Shown here: positions 36,235-45,748 of the stretch, one piece after another
Layout: each line of letters begins with the position of its first letter
Numbering within the stretch: position 1 is the stretch's first letter
Assembly: GCF_000407185.1 (NCBI RefSeq)
Contig: NZ_KE136481.1
Coordinates: 1,031,636-1,095,635, forward strand
Source: Enterococcus malodoratus ATCC 43197
GTDB taxonomy: Bacteria; Bacillota; Bacilli; Lactobacillales; Enterococcaceae
Direction of reading: 5' to 3'
Length of the DNA: 64,000 bases
Translations under genes and position numbers: made by a program
Notes under the pieces: model-generated
What the model saw: only the letters and a program-made list of their open reading frames with translations
Told to the model about the DNA's origin: nothing
Database searches by the model: none

Positions 36235-36993
36235 CTAAACAATCCGGACAGGGATATCTGCCGCCATCAATTGTTTTTTTAGATCTGGAATCTTTACTTC
36301 ACCATAATGGAAGATCGATGCGGCTAAACCTGCTTCGATCTTGGGCAATTGAAATAGATCAATAAAGTCTTCACTTTTCCCAGCACCGCCAGATGCTACG
36401 ATCGGCAGTGTTGTAATCTCACTGACTGCTTTCAGCAGCTTCAGATCAAATCCCTGTTTTACGCCATCGGTATCCATACTATTGATGACTAACTCGCCAG
36501 CACCTAATTGTTCGCCTTGGCGAATCCACTCCAGTGCTTCCAATCCCGTATCTTCTCGGCCGCCTTTAGCAAAAACATGCCACTGATCCCCCACCCGACG
36601 AATGTCGACTGACAAAACAACACACTGGCTGCCATAACGTTTCGCGCCTTCTTCAATCAACTGAGGTCGGCGAATCGCACCTGAATTGACACTGACTTTA
36701 TCCGCTCCGCAGTTCAGGACTCGTTCAAAGTCAGACACCTCATTGATGCCGCCGCCGACTGTCAAAGGAATAAATACTTCTGAGGCAACACCCTTCAAAA
36801 TATCAGTGAATAAGCCGCGTTCTTCAGCTGAAGCTGTAATATCATAAAAAACCAATTCATCCGCACCCTGCTCATTGTAAAAACGAGCCAAAGTCACTGG
36901 ATCATTGACGTCCTGCAGACCAGCAAAATTAACACCTTTAACCACGCGCCCATCGCGAACATCTAAACATGGCACGATTCGTTTTGCGATCAT
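36235..36993 (-). CDS. hisF: Imidazole glycerol phosphate synthase, cyclase subunit
   Basis: 252 residues. Beta/alpha barrel: RIVPCLDVRDGRVVKGVNF with the catalytic Asp, PLTVGGGINEVSD phosphate loop, NSMDTDGVKQGFDL with the second catalytic Asp, PIVASGGAGKSEDF. Closes the imidazole ring using ammonia from HisH. Start overlaps the hisA stop by four bases. Confidence 0.97.
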   Translation of the reverse strand: MIAKRIVPCLDVRDGRVVKGVNFAGLQDVNDPVTLARFYNEQGADELVFYDITASAEERGLFTDILKGVASEVFIPLTVGGGINEVSDFERVLNCGADKVSVNSGAIRRPQLIEEGAKRYGSQCVVLSVDIRRVGDQWHVFAKGGREDTGLEALEWIRQGEQLGAGELVINSMDTDGVKQGFDLKLLKAVSEITTLPIVASGGAGKSEDFIDLFQLPKIEAGLAASIFHYGEVKIPDLKKQLMAADIPVRIV

Positions 36994-37712
36994 TGACCGT
37001 CCTCCTTGCCTGCTGCTAAAACATCTTCAAGTTTTAAACTTCCGTTGTATAATGATTTGCCGACAATCGCGCTGGAAACGCCTAACTTCTTCAATCCTTC
37101 GATATCTTTCAAAGAAGCGACACCGCCTGAAGCAACGATTTCAATATTCAACTGATTGAGCTTTTCATATAACGGCAAATTGATCCCTTCGCCTGTTCCG
37201 TCACGGGATATTTCAGTGAAAATAATTGTCTCAGCGCCCCACTCGACTAGTTGCTGACAAAATTCAAAAGCGTCCGTTTCAGTTTTTTCCAACCAGCCTT
37301 CTACGGCTACCTTTTCGTCCTTGGCATCGACACCGATAGCGATTTTACTGCCGTACTTTTTCAGCATCGCCTGCGTGAACTCAGGATCTTTTTGAGCGAT
37401 CGTACCGAGAATGACCCGATCCACACCCGCGGATAAACAATGTTCGATCGTCTCTTCATCACGGATACCGCCGCCAACTTCTACGAAAAGATTCGTGTTC
37501 TCAACAATTTTTTTTGCGATCCCAAAATAATGTAGTTTACCCGCTTTGGCACCATCCAAATCCACAAGATGCAGATACTCCGCTCCGGCTTTTTCAAAGG
37601 ATTGCGCAAAAGCTACAGGATCGTCACCGAATACTTCTTTTTGATCATAATCGCCTTGATACAGGCGAACAACTTTCTGATCTAAGAGATCGATTGCTGG
37701 AAATATTTTCAT
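36990..37712 (-). CDS. hisA: ProFAR isomerase (phosphoribosylformimino-AICAR-P isomerase)
   Basis: 240 residues, beta/alpha barrel homologous to HisF. FPAIDLLDQKVVRLYQGDYDQ, VEVGGGIRDEETIE, IFTEISRDGTGEGINL and ASGGVASLKDIE carry the two phosphate sites and catalytic acids. Overlaps hisH by four bases. Confidence 0.97.
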   Translation of the reverse strand: MKIFPAIDLLDQKVVRLYQGDYDQKEVFGDDPVAFAQSFEKAGAEYLHLVDLDGAKAGKLHYFGIAKKIVENTNLFVEVGGGIRDEETIEHCLSAGVDRVILGTIAQKDPEFTQAMLKKYGSKIAIGVDAKDEKVAVEGWLEKTETDAFEFCQQLVEWGAETIIFTEISRDGTGEGINLPLYEKLNQLNIEIVASGGVASLKDIEGLKKLGVSSAIVGKSLYNGSLKLEDVLAAGKEDGQ

Positions 37713-38335
37713 ACTGGCACCTCCGTAAATGCTTTTAGGATATTCAAGCCAACATCGCCGCTTTTTTCAGGGTGAAATTGGGTACCATAAACATTTTTAT
37801 TTTGCACAATTCCCGGAATCGAGAGTCCATATTCACTATCAGCGACTAAATGCTCTTCGCAATCCGTCGCATAATAGCTATGGACATAATAGACAAAATC
37901 ATTTTCCCCCAGCGATTTCACCAGCGGGCTTTCAGCATTTTGTACATCTAATTTATTCCAGCCGATCTGCGGTACTTTAAGGTCAATATTCGCTTGATCG
38001 AATGCTTCACGCATCGAAACGATTCGACCGGGAATCAACCCAAGTCCCAAATGCTCACCGAATTCTTCACTCTTATCAAACAACAGCTGCATCCCTAAAC
38101 AAATTCCTAAAAAAGGTTTGCCGGATGCGGCCAATTCTTGAATCGGTTCGACTAGCGATAATTCTTCTAGTTTTTTTCGTGCGTCGCCAAACGCTCCGAC
38201 ACCCGGCAGAATGATTCGATCCGCAGACTTCAATTCGTCTAATGAGCGTGTAATTTTACATTCCACTTCCAAATATTCCAATGAACGCGACAAGCTGAAC
38301 AAGTTGCCAACGCCGTAATCGATAATTGCTAGCAT
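37709..38335 (-). CDS. hisH: Imidazole glycerol phosphate synthase, glutaminase subunit
   Basis: 208 residues, class I glutamine amidotransferase. DYGVGNLFSLSRSLE start, ILPGVGAFGD oxyanion strand, nucleophile Cys in FLGICLGMQLLF, and His/Glu in YGTQFHPEKSG. Supplies ammonia to HisF. The 45-base gap after hisB is longer than other joints in the operon. Confidence 0.97.
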   Translation of the reverse strand: MLAIIDYGVGNLFSLSRSLEYLEVECKITRSLDELKSADRIILPGVGAFGDARKKLEELSLVEPIQELAASGKPFLGICLGMQLLFDKSEEFGEHLGLGLIPGRIVSMREAFDQANIDLKVPQIGWNKLDVQNAESPLVKSLGENDFVYYVHSYYATDCEEHLVADSEYGLSIPGIVQNKNVYGTQFHPEKSGDVGLNILKAFTEVPV

Positions 38336-38380
38336 AGATTCCCTCCTAGTTCGTAACTAACGAATTCACTTTTCGACCTC

Positions 38381-38974
38381 TTAATTAATTGTCCCTTTGG
38401 TTGATGGAATCTCATCTGGTGCTAATTGATTGATCGCCACAGCCTCGCCTAATACCCGACCAAAGCCTTTGAAGCAGGCCTCGACAATATGGTGACTATT
38501 TTTTCCGGCAACTTGATGCAGATGAATCGTCGCACCTAACTCACGGGCAAAAGCGATGAAAAATTCTTCGACTAATTCAGTATCGAACTGCTGACCAATT
38601 TTTTCACTAGGAATATCCAGCTCAACAACGGCCATCCCACGACCGCTAATGTCGATCGCTGACATCACTAACGCTTCATCCATCGGCAGCAGCATACTGC
38701 CATAACGCTTGATTCCTCGACGTTCGCCTAAGCTGTCAGAAAAAGCACGACCGATCGCGATTGCAACATCTTCCGTGGTGTGATGAGCATCGACTTCAAT
38801 GTCTCCATCACAAACAAGCTCAAGATCAAAACGACCATGCCGAACGAATAATTCCAACATATGATCTAAAAAGCCCACACCTGTTTTGATTGTTTGTTGT
38901 CCGGTACCGTCTACTGTCAACGTTAGCTGAATCTTTGTTTCAGATGTATTGCGTGTTACCTCTGCTTTTCTCAT
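38381..38974 (-). CDS. hisB: Imidazoleglycerol-phosphate dehydratase
   Basis: 197 residues, monofunctional form. Two metal motifs HHTTEDVAIAIG and HHIVEACFKGFGR plus GFLDHMLELFVRHG. The phosphatase activity of bifunctional HisB is supplied here by HisJ. Overlaps the hisC stop by four bases. Confidence 0.97.
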   Translation of the reverse strand: MRKAEVTRNTSETKIQLTLTVDGTGQQTIKTGVGFLDHMLELFVRHGRFDLELVCDGDIEVDAHHTTEDVAIAIGRAFSDSLGERRGIKRYGSMLLPMDEALVMSAIDISGRGMAVVELDIPSEKIGQQFDTELVEEFFIAFARELGATIHLHQVAGKNSHHIVEACFKGFGRVLGEAVAINQLAPDEIPSTKGTIN

Positions 38975-40029
38975 GCGTCCACCCCTTCTAGTATCGTTGT
39001 CAAAACTGCGATCAATCGCTCCATTTGTTCTTGTGTACCTACAGTGATTCGTAAATAATCCTTTGTCCGAGGTTGATTGAACCAGCGCACTAAGATTTTC
39101 TTTTCTCTTAAAGCATGGAAAAGTGTTTCCCCAGCTAGTTTTGGATGCTTGGCAAATAAGAAATTCCCTTGGCTATCCGTTTGTTCAAAGCCGAGTTTGG
39201 TCAATTCTTGTTTGCTCCATTCTCTAACTTGGATCGTTTCTTGAATTTTCTGGTCCACATACGCCTGTTCCTGTAAAACAGCGCCGCCTGCTGCTTGAGT
39301 CAGGCTATTGACATTATAAGGATTCAGACTGAAGCGCAAACGATTTAAATCTGCGATTAATTCTGTATTCCCGACACCGAAGCCTAAACGCGCACCGGCC
39401 AGTTGGCGGGATTTTGAAAAGGTTCCTACTACTAATAAATTCTTATATTGATCAATCAAAGAAACCATTGATTTACCGCCAAAATCAATATAGGCCTCAT
39501 CCACCACTACCAAGCGATCTGGATGACGTTCTAAAAATTCACAGATTCCTTCTTGCGATAGATAAATTCCTGTCGGTGCATTGGGATTGGCAAAAATCAC
39601 TGTTCCCTTCAGCTCATCATATTCTTTGAGATCAAGTGAAAAATCCTCGTTCAATGAAACAACCGTCGCATCCACTTGATACAATCCGCTATAGACTTGA
39701 TAGAAGCCATAAGTCACATCAGGAAACGCGATCCCTTTTTCCGTAAAGCCCTGAAAAATATACGAAAGCACTTCATCGCTGCCGTTACCTAAAAAGAGCT
39801 GTTCCTGCTTCACACCTAGATACTGAGCCAATGGCTTTGCCACAACCTCCACCGCAATATCCGAATAGCGATTCAACTTTTGTGAAGCTTCCGCAACTGC
39901 TTCCTGAACGCCCGGTGCAGGTACATACGGACTTTCATTGGTATTTAATTTGATGTATTCCTGCTCATCAACTTGCTCACCAGGTGTATAGGGAGTCAAT
40001 GTTAGATATTTTTGATTTAAAAAGGTCAT
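38971..40029 (-). CDS. hisC: Histidinol-phosphate aminotransferase
   Basis: 352 residues, class II aminotransferase. LNTNESPYVPAPGV start, GNGSDEVLSYIF, NPNAPTGIYLS, VVDEAYIDFGG and the PLP Lys in GTFSKSRQLAGARLGF. Overlaps hisD by four bases. Confidence 0.97.
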   Translation of the reverse strand: MTFLNQKYLTLTPYTPGEQVDEQEYIKLNTNESPYVPAPGVQEAVAEASQKLNRYSDIAVEVVAKPLAQYLGVKQEQLFLGNGSDEVLSYIFQGFTEKGIAFPDVTYGFYQVYSGLYQVDATVVSLNEDFSLDLKEYDELKGTVIFANPNAPTGIYLSQEGICEFLERHPDRLVVVDEAYIDFGGKSMVSLIDQYKNLLVVGTFSKSRQLAGARLGFGVGNTELIADLNRLRFSLNPYNVNSLTQAAGGAVLQEQAYVDQKIQETIQVREWSKQELTKLGFEQTDSQGNFLFAKHPKLAGETLFHALREKKILVRWFNQPRTKDYLRITVGTQEQMERLIAVLTTILEGVDA

Positions 40030-41306
40030 TCATTTTCACCTCTTCGTACTTTCATCGAACGGGCATGCCCCATTAAGTCTTCCGTTTCCGCAAATAATTC
40101 CACCGCGGGTCCCACAGCCTTCATCGCTTCTTCTGTGTAATACAAGTAACTGCTCTTCTTAATGAAATCATCCACTGATAAAGGCGAATAAAAACGAGCG
40201 GTTCCTTCTGTCGGTAATGTATGATTCGGTCCGGCAAAATAATCGCCCAAAACTTCTGGCGTATGATGTCCTAAGAATACACTGCCGGCATTTTCAACTT
40301 TTCCTAACAAAGCAAACGGCTCTGCCACAGATAATTCGAGATGCTCTGGCGCGACTTGGTTGGCGATTGCGATAGCCTCCGCCAAATCCTTCACCAAAAT
40401 AATCTTTCCATTAGTATCAATCGCCGCCGCTGCGATTTCTTGACGCGGCAATTCTGCTAATTGCTGGTCTACTTCTGCCTGAACTTTTTCAATCAAGGCT
40501 TCTTCTGTTGTTACTAAAATCGCTTGTGCCAATTTGTCGTGCTCGGCCTGTGCCAAAAGATCAGCTGCGATCCAGCGAGGATTCGCACTTTGGTCCGCTA
40601 CGATCAATACATCACTTGGTCCAGCGATCATATCGATATCGACTTCGCCGTAAACCATCTTTTTAGCGGTCGCTACATAGATATTTCCCGGCCCTACAAT
40701 CTTATCTACTTTCGGAATCGTTTCTGTTCCATAAGCAAGAGCCGCAACACCATGAGCACCGCCGACCTTGTAAATCTCATCTACTCCAGCGATTGAAGCG
40801 GCTGCTAAAATCGCTGCGGGAACATTGCCTGCATCATCTGTCGGCGTCATCATCACAATTTTGGGTACACCTGCGATTTTTGCCGGCAGCACATCCATCA
40901 AAACGGTACTAGGATAAGCCGCGGTTCCACCAGGTACATAGACGCCAACTCGTGCTAGAGGAAGAATTCTCTGTCCCATCACAACGCCGCTTTCTTCAGT
41001 AGAAACAAATCCCTGACGAACTTGCTTTTGGTGGAAAGACAAGATATTTTCCTTCGCCTGCTCCATCACGGCCAACAATTCTGGTGAAACTGTCTTCAAT
41101 GCAGCATCCATTTCAGCCTGACTGACAGCTAAGGAATCCAAAGTGACATGATCGATTTCTTCTATTAATTGATAGAGTGCTTGGTCGCCATCCGTCCGCA
41201 CACGTTCGATAATTTTTGTTACAACAGCAGAAACATCCGCTGTCTCAGAATATTTTCGCGCCAAAATATCGGCTAATTGATCTTTTTGTGTTGAATAAAC
41301 TCTCAT
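40026..41306 (-). CDS. hisD: Histidinol dehydrogenase
   Basis: 426 residues. PGGTAAYPSTVLMDVLPAKIAG, KVDKIVGPGNIYVATAKKMV, DMIAGPSDVLIVAD, LAQAEHD and VAPEHLELS are the standard zinc and substrate motifs. Catalyses the last two oxidations to histidine. Overlaps the hisZG stop by four bases. Confidence 0.97.
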   Translation of the reverse strand: MRVYSTQKDQLADILARKYSETADVSAVVTKIIERVRTDGDQALYQLIEEIDHVTLDSLAVSQAEMDAALKTVSPELLAVMEQAKENILSFHQKQVRQGFVSTEESGVVMGQRILPLARVGVYVPGGTAAYPSTVLMDVLPAKIAGVPKIVMMTPTDDAGNVPAAILAAASIAGVDEIYKVGGAHGVAALAYGTETIPKVDKIVGPGNIYVATAKKMVYGEVDIDMIAGPSDVLIVADQSANPRWIAADLLAQAEHDKLAQAILVTTEEALIEKVQAEVDQQLAELPRQEIAAAAIDTNGKIILVKDLAEAIAIANQVAPEHLELSVAEPFALLGKVENAGSVFLGHHTPEVLGDYFAGPNHTLPTEGTARFYSPLSVDDFIKKSSYLYYTEEAMKAVGPAVELFAETEDLMGHARSMKVRRGENE

Positions 41307-42862
41307 AGCTGCTTCCTCACCTTCTCGATCACCTTTTGAATTCGTTCTTGTTTAAAACGCCATGTCGCATTATTAATGATCAAGCGAGCAGATGACGGTG
41401 CTATTTCTTGAATAACCTTCAAATCATTTTCTTTTAACGTTGTACCTGTCTCAACAATATCGACGATCACATCCGATAGTCCCAACAAAGGTGCCAGCTC
41501 AATCGATCCATGTAAGTGAATCAATTCTACGGAGCGCCCAAGCCCTTCATAAAACTCGCGCGTGATTTGCGGATATTTTGTCGAAACGCGCAATGGTCGA
41601 GAAAAATCTTCTTCAAAATCGTTATGAGCAGCGACTGCCAAACGGCAAGCTCCCATATGCAGATCAAGAAATTCGATGACCTCTGCTTTGCTTTCTAATA
41701 GAATGTCTTTACCCACAACACCGATATCAGCGGCCCCATGTTCCACATAGATCGCTACATCACTAGGCTTCACTAAAAAGAAGCGCAGCTTATTGTCTTC
41801 ATCGCAGAAAATCAATTTCCGATTGTCCTCGAAGACGCCTTCTGCGGCGACGCCTGCTTTCGTGAATAGATCATAAACCGCATCACCCATTCGACCTTTA
41901 GGCAGAGCGATGTTCAGATATTCAGAACTTTCTGTATCTGTAGGAAGCTTTTGTCCGACATGATTCAATTTCATCCCGAAACCAATCGCTCCTTGATCCT
42001 TGCCTTGACGACTCATCAAACGATCATAGCGTCCACCATAAAGAATCGTTTCCCGCGCTTCTTTGATAAACCCTTGGAATAACAATCCGCTATAGTAATC
42101 CGCATCATTCATAATCGAAAAATCCAAGCGCAGACGAATTTTTTCAGATAAATTTTCTTCCTGCAAAGCTTTGTATAATTGCTTCAACTCTTCTAAGCCT
42201 GCTTGTGCTTTGGGATACGCCGCCAACAAAACTTTTGCTCGTTGGTATTTCGTTTCAAAATCCCCGGACATCCGAACCAATTTGGCCAGATTTTCTGATT
42301 CTTCTTTGGATAAACCAGCTTTTTCCGTAAGGACATCCATCCCATGAGAGCTTTTATCTCGTAGACAATCCAAAACATCTTGCCGATCTTCCTCTGGGAA
42401 ACGATCACAGATTCCATTCAGAATCCCCATATGCGAAAGATCCAATGTTCCTTCACCAACCTGGGCTAAGCTTTCCCAAGCAAGCTTCAATACTTCTAAT
42501 TGATCTTCCCAAGTAATCTCATCAATGATCTCTAGACCAATTTGGTAAATTTTTTGATATTCACCTGCCTGGCGATCATGCCGATATACATCTTCGACAT
42601 AATAAACCTTTCGCGCTTCACCAGCTGGTGTGTTCTTAGCAATCGAAAGTGTTACATCTGGTTTTAAGGCCATCGTTCGACCGTCATTTCCGGTAAAGGT
42701 AATGATCGATGACTTTCGTAAAAAATTGTAGCTTTGCTGATAGTTTCCATATTCCTCAAAGTTGTTTAAGTGATAAGGTTGAAAATGATGCTGAGTATAC
42801 AACTTTCTTAGCTTCAGTTCGATTTGTTCTTCTGGTCTTAATACTTTCCATAATTCTTCCAC
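41303..42862 (-). CDS. hisZG: HisZ-HisG fusion: ATP phosphoribosyltransferase regulatory and catalytic subunits in one chain
   Basis: 519 residues from GTG 42862 (AGGAG eight bases ahead; the GTG at 42871 overlaps that site). Residues about 1-305 are HisZ, the histidyl-tRNA-synthetase-like regulator (ITFTGNDGRTMALKPDVTLSIAK, YYVEDVYRHDR, LYGGRYDRLM, AIGFGMKL). Residues about 315-519 are short-form HisG (LNIALPKGRMGDAVYDLF, DNRKLIFC, AADIGVVGKDIL, DVIVDIVETGTTLKENDL). Short HisG normally needs a separate HisZ in an octamer; here both are joined by a short TDTESSE linker, with no stop or frameshift. It catalyses the first and histidine-inhibited step of the pathway. First gene of the operon. 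Confidence 0.93.
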   Translation of the reverse strand: MEELWKVLRPEEQIELKLRKLYTQHHFQPYHLNNFEEYGNYQQSYNFLRKSSIITFTGNDGRTMALKPDVTLSIAKNTPAGEARKVYYVEDVYRHDRQAGEYQKIYQIGLEIIDEITWEDQLEVLKLAWESLAQVGEGTLDLSHMGILNGICDRFPEEDRQDVLDCLRDKSSHGMDVLTEKAGLSKEESENLAKLVRMSGDFETKYQRAKVLLAAYPKAQAGLEELKQLYKALQEENLSEKIRLRLDFSIMNDADYYSGLLFQGFIKEARETILYGGRYDRLMSRQGKDQGAIGFGMKLNHVGQKLPTDTESSEYLNIALPKGRMGDAVYDLFTKAGVAAEGVFEDNRKLIFCDEDNKLRFFLVKPSDVAIYVEHGAADIGVVGKDILLESKAEVIEFLDLHMGACRLAVAAHNDFEEDFSRPLRVSTKYPQITREFYEGLGRSVELIHLHGSIELAPLLGLSDVIVDIVETGTTLKENDLKVIQEIAPSSARLIINNATWRFKQERIQKVIEKVRKQL

Positions 42863-43100
42863 ACTTATCACTCCTAATTCCTATTTATGTATTTATTTTC
42901 TCTTACAGAAAAAATATGTCAGACACCATTGTGCTACCTGTAATAAAGCAAAAGCGAAACATACAATCCTTTTCAGTAAAAAACATTAGTGTTTTCTAAC
43001 AATATTAATTGTTTTGCCATAAATTAGCAATGGTAATCTGTGAAACAACTCACTTTTTAGAAAAAGCGCTGAAAGAAAAGAATCGATATGACAGATGATT
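42863..43100. other. AT-rich region between divergent his operon and small membrane genes
   Basis: No gene of useful size. No T-box bulge, riboswitch or clear his-codon leader peptide recognised. 42889-42960 loosely follows the head and ACCATT part of the intergenic repeat family but is too degraded to count. The his promoter must lie here; no single -35/-10 pair stands out. Confidence 0.5.
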
Positions 43101-43140
43101 CTTAGATTTTTCTAAGTCTACAGTCTTTTTCTGCTATACT
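43101..43140 (+). promoter_or_regulatory. Promoter with CTTAGA/TCTAAG dyad ahead of small membrane genes
   Basis: CTTAGA-TTTT-TCTAAG (43101-43116) overlaps the expected -35 position; TATACT at 43135-43140 has an extended TG (43132-43133). No consensus -35, so activation or repression through the dyad is plausible. Confidence 0.5.
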
Positions 43141-43185
43141 TTTAGATAGAACTTGACGGCTGGTCTTGAAAGTGAGGAATATAAA

Positions 43186-43575
43186 ATGCTTAAAAAGTTA
43201 GATTTATTCTTGCGAGAAAAACCGCTCTTTATTTTGATGCTGCTCATAGGCTTCACCCTTTCAATAAAACTGATTGCGAATTCTTTAAACCATTCACCGA
43301 TATTCGCCAATTTTTTCCCTACAATATTTTTATGTACAGCTTACCTTGCAGGATATTTTGCCGCTCGCTTTAAAAATGAGCGTGTCTTAATTTTCGTCCT
43401 TTACTCCCTCAGTGCACTTCTCTATTTAGTAGTTGATGGCTTTATTACCAATAGCCTCGTGAATTACACCTCGTTCATCCTATTGGCGATTGTTGCGCTG
43501 CTGTACACTGGGCTTTCAATTTTAGCTGCAGAATTCTTATTCAAAGGAGCTAATTATGGTTCAACAAAAACCTAA
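43186..43575 (+). CDS. Small four-helix membrane protein
   Basis: 129 residues from ATG 43186 (GTGAGGA ahead). Four hydrophobic segments, layout TIGR04086-like: LFILMLLIGFTLSIKLIANSL, IFLCTAYLAGYFAARF, VLIFVLYSLSALLYLVVDG, FILLAIVALLYTGLSILAAEFLF. No catalytic motif. Overlaps the following gene by 20 bases, so the pair is translated together. Function unknown. Confidence 0.65.
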   Translation: MLKKLDLFLREKPLFILMLLIGFTLSIKLIANSLNHSPIFANFFPTIFLCTAYLAGYFAARFKNERVLIFVLYSLSALLYLVVDGFITNSLVNYTSFILLAIVALLYTGLSILAAEFLFKGANYGSTKT

Positions 43576-43930
43576 AATCAAAAGAATGAGCAATCTTCTA
43601 TTTATTTTGGTCTTATTTATCGGATCTCTTCTATTCACTTGGTTACGAGACCTGTATACCAACGGGCTTTCTTCCCAAAGCCTATTTAACATTGTCATTG
43701 TATTGTTGTTCTTGATGGCTTCCTACTTTATTGAAGCCAAAACAACATTAAATACTTCATTACGAGCACTTTTTTATTTCTGCTATTTTTTTATCATCGG
43801 GACATTTGGTTCAGCCTTTATCTATCAAAATCAACTAAACGTTCAAATACTCTTCCTTTATCTTTTTCTATCTTTTATCGCCAGTTTTATGTGGCTGTTT
43901 ATTTGCAAAAAAATAATCTGCAGCACCTAG
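43556..43930 (+). CDS. Small four-helix membrane protein, second of the pair
   Basis: 124 residues with four hydrophobic segments and a short basic N-terminus (QQKPKIKRM). The AGGAG site lies inside the end of the preceding gene. The stop codon falls within the bidirectional terminator. Not recognised. Confidence 0.65.
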   Translation: MVQQKPKIKRMSNLLFILVLFIGSLLFTWLRDLYTNGLSSQSLFNIVIVLLFLMASYFIEAKTTLNTSLRALFYFCYFFIIGTFGSAFIYQNQLNVQILFLYLFLSFIASFMWLFICKKIICST

Positions 43931-43950
43931 TTTAGGTGTTGCAGATTATT
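43912..43950. terminator. Bidirectional terminator shared with recO
   Basis: AATAATCTGCA-G-CACCTA (43912-43929) pairs with TAGGTG-T-TGCAGATTATT (43933-43950). Stop codons of both convergent genes are within it. Confidence 0.85.
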
Positions 43951-44725
43951 CTTCGTCTTTTGGTTTTAATACATCTTGCCACTCGCTCATTTGATCAATG
44001 AACTTTTTGCTCTTTAAGTGCAAGCCAATATATTCTTCGTACAATTGATCCAGTGTTTGCCGGATCGCTTTTTTTGTTTCGGGTTTCAAATTGATCGTAT
44101 TGATATTCTCATACGTCACACTGTTGAACAATCGTAAAAAATAAATGGCCCGGGGATCGGCATGATAACGATGCTGATCTAAATGCCAATGTTCTTCACA
44201 AAGAATCCCATTATACTTCGAAGAGAAATCAAAGGCTCCCGTTTTCTTTCCACATACCCCGCAAGCCTTCCAGTTCAACGAAACACCGAACCGCTGCATG
44301 ATCTGCACCTCAAAGATATTCATGATCGTCTCACCGTCGGCACCGTCATTCATCCGCTGCAAAGCTTCTAGTGTAAATCCGTACAACGCCGGATCATAAA
44401 CATGATCTTCAATCGCCGCATCAGTTAAACCTAGAATATAGGAACCATAGGCATTCAAAAAGATATCTTCTTGCAGCTTTCGCATAGGATGAACATCTTT
44501 TGCGCTATTCAGAAAAGAAAGCCCGTCTGTCTTCAAATTCCCGATAAATATCGCTTCAGTGAATGGCTGGACTGCTGTCTTCAAAGGATTATTCGCGCGA
44601 TGAATTCCTTTGGCAAAAAACATCACTTTGCCAGCAGACTCAGTGAATATTTTGATCAACTTATCTTTTTCTTTATAATCACGACTGAATAAAATGATCC
44701 CCTTTGTTTCGCCAATCTGTGCCAT
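43946..44725 (-). CDS. recO: DNA repair protein RecO
   Basis: 259 residues. N-terminal OB fold (TKGIILFSRDYKEKDKLIKIFTE) and the zinc motif CGVCGKKTGAFDF with a later Cys (GILCEEH). Loads RecA on gapped DNA with RecF/RecR. Follows era, as in most Bacilli. Confidence 0.96.
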   Translation of the reverse strand: MAQIGETKGIILFSRDYKEKDKLIKIFTESAGKVMFFAKGIHRANNPLKTAVQPFTEAIFIGNLKTDGLSFLNSAKDVHPMRKLQEDIFLNAYGSYILGLTDAAIEDHVYDPALYGFTLEALQRMNDGADGETIMNIFEVQIMQRFGVSLNWKACGVCGKKTGAFDFSSKYNGILCEEHWHLDQHRYHADPRAIYFLRLFNSVTYENINTINLKPETKKAIRQTLDQLYEEYIGLHLKSKKFIDQMSEWQDVLKPKDEE

Positions 44726-44787
44726 AGATTCATCTCCACTTCGATGACAAAAGCTCCACGATAGAATCGTGAAGCTCTGTATCCATT

Positions 44788-45687
44788 TTAATAATCGTCT
44801 TTACGATATCCATAATCTTTCAGATAGGTTTGTTTATCGCGCCAATCTTTTTGGACTTTAACCCAAAGCTCTAAATAAACTTTGTCAGCCAAAAGCGTCT
44901 CGATATCTTTACGAGCCTGCGTGCCAATATTTTTCAACATCTTGCCGCCTTTGCCGATAATGATTCCCTTTTGACTCGTTCGTTCCACAATGATCGTTGC
45001 TTGAATACGAACCTTGTCGTTCTCGTCGCGCTTCATTGTTTCTGTCACGACCGCTACAGAATGTGGAACTTCATCACGGGTTAAGCTTAAAACTTTTTCA
45101 CGGATTAATTCCGACACGATAAAGTATTCCGGATGGTCGGTAATTTGATCATCTGGGAAATACTGTGGCCCTTCGTCCATTTGATCGACTATCGTATCCA
45201 ATAAATGTTCAACATTATTTCCTTCGGTCGCTGAGATTGGAATGATCTCTTTAAAGTCCATAATCTTACGATAATCATCGATAATCACCAGAAGCTCATC
45301 TGGATGGATCGTATCGATCTTGTTGATGACCAAGTAAACTGGAACCTCTTGTTTGCTTAAACGTTCTAAAATGAAGTCATCCCCGCGGCCGCGCTTTTGA
45401 TCGGCGCTAACCATAAACATGATCGCATCAACTTCTCTTAAAGCGCTGTAGGCCATTTCAACCATGTAATCGCCCAAACGATGTCTTGGCTTATGGATAC
45501 CGGGAGTGTCAATAAAGACAACTTGTGCTTCAGGTGTCGTGTAAACACCTTGGATTTTATTTCTGGTGGTTTGCGCTTTATCGCTCATGATGGCAATTTT
45601 TTGCCCCACAATGCGATTTAGCAATGTTGATTTGCCTACATTCGGTCGTCCAACGATTGCTACAAACCCTGATTTATGTTCTGTCAT
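44788..45687 (-). CDS. era: GTPase Era
   Basis: 299 residues. G1 [10 protein letters not shown]3 [11 protein letters not shown]4 NKID, and a C-terminal KH domain with [14 protein letters not shown]. Binds the 3' end of 16S rRNA during 30S assembly. Confidence 0.97.
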   Translation of the reverse strand: MTEHKSGFVAIVGRPNVGKSTLLNRIVGQKIAIMSDKAQTTRNKIQGVYTTPEAQVVFIDTPGIHKPRHRLGDYMVEMAYSALREVDAIMFMVSADQKRGRGDDFILERLSKQEVPVYLVINKIDTIHPDELLVIIDDYRKIMDFKEIIPISATEGNNVEHLLDTIVDQMDEGPQYFPDDQITDHPEYFIVSELIREKVLSLTRDEVPHSVAVVTETMKRDENDKVRIQATIIVERTSQKGIIIGKGGKMLKNIGTQARKDIETLLADKVYLELWVKVQKDWRDKQTYLKDYGYRKDDY

Positions 45688-45748
45688 GTAAACGTTCCTT
45701 TCTTATAGCAAGAAAATTGTTGATACTTTCGAGTTTTGCAGCTTTTCA

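Noticed and set aside
36069-36365. 98-codon plus-strand frame over the his-operon repeats
   Set aside because: It arises from the AT-rich repeats and runs antisense into hisF; no ribosome site or family likeness.
42889-42960. Possible further intergenic repeat upstream of hisZG
   Set aside because: Only scattered matches to the head and ACCATT block, and no pairing tail.
43101-43116. CTTAGA-TTTT-TCTAAG as a terminator of the his region
   Set aside because: Only six-base arms and no following T-run; promoter dyad fits better.
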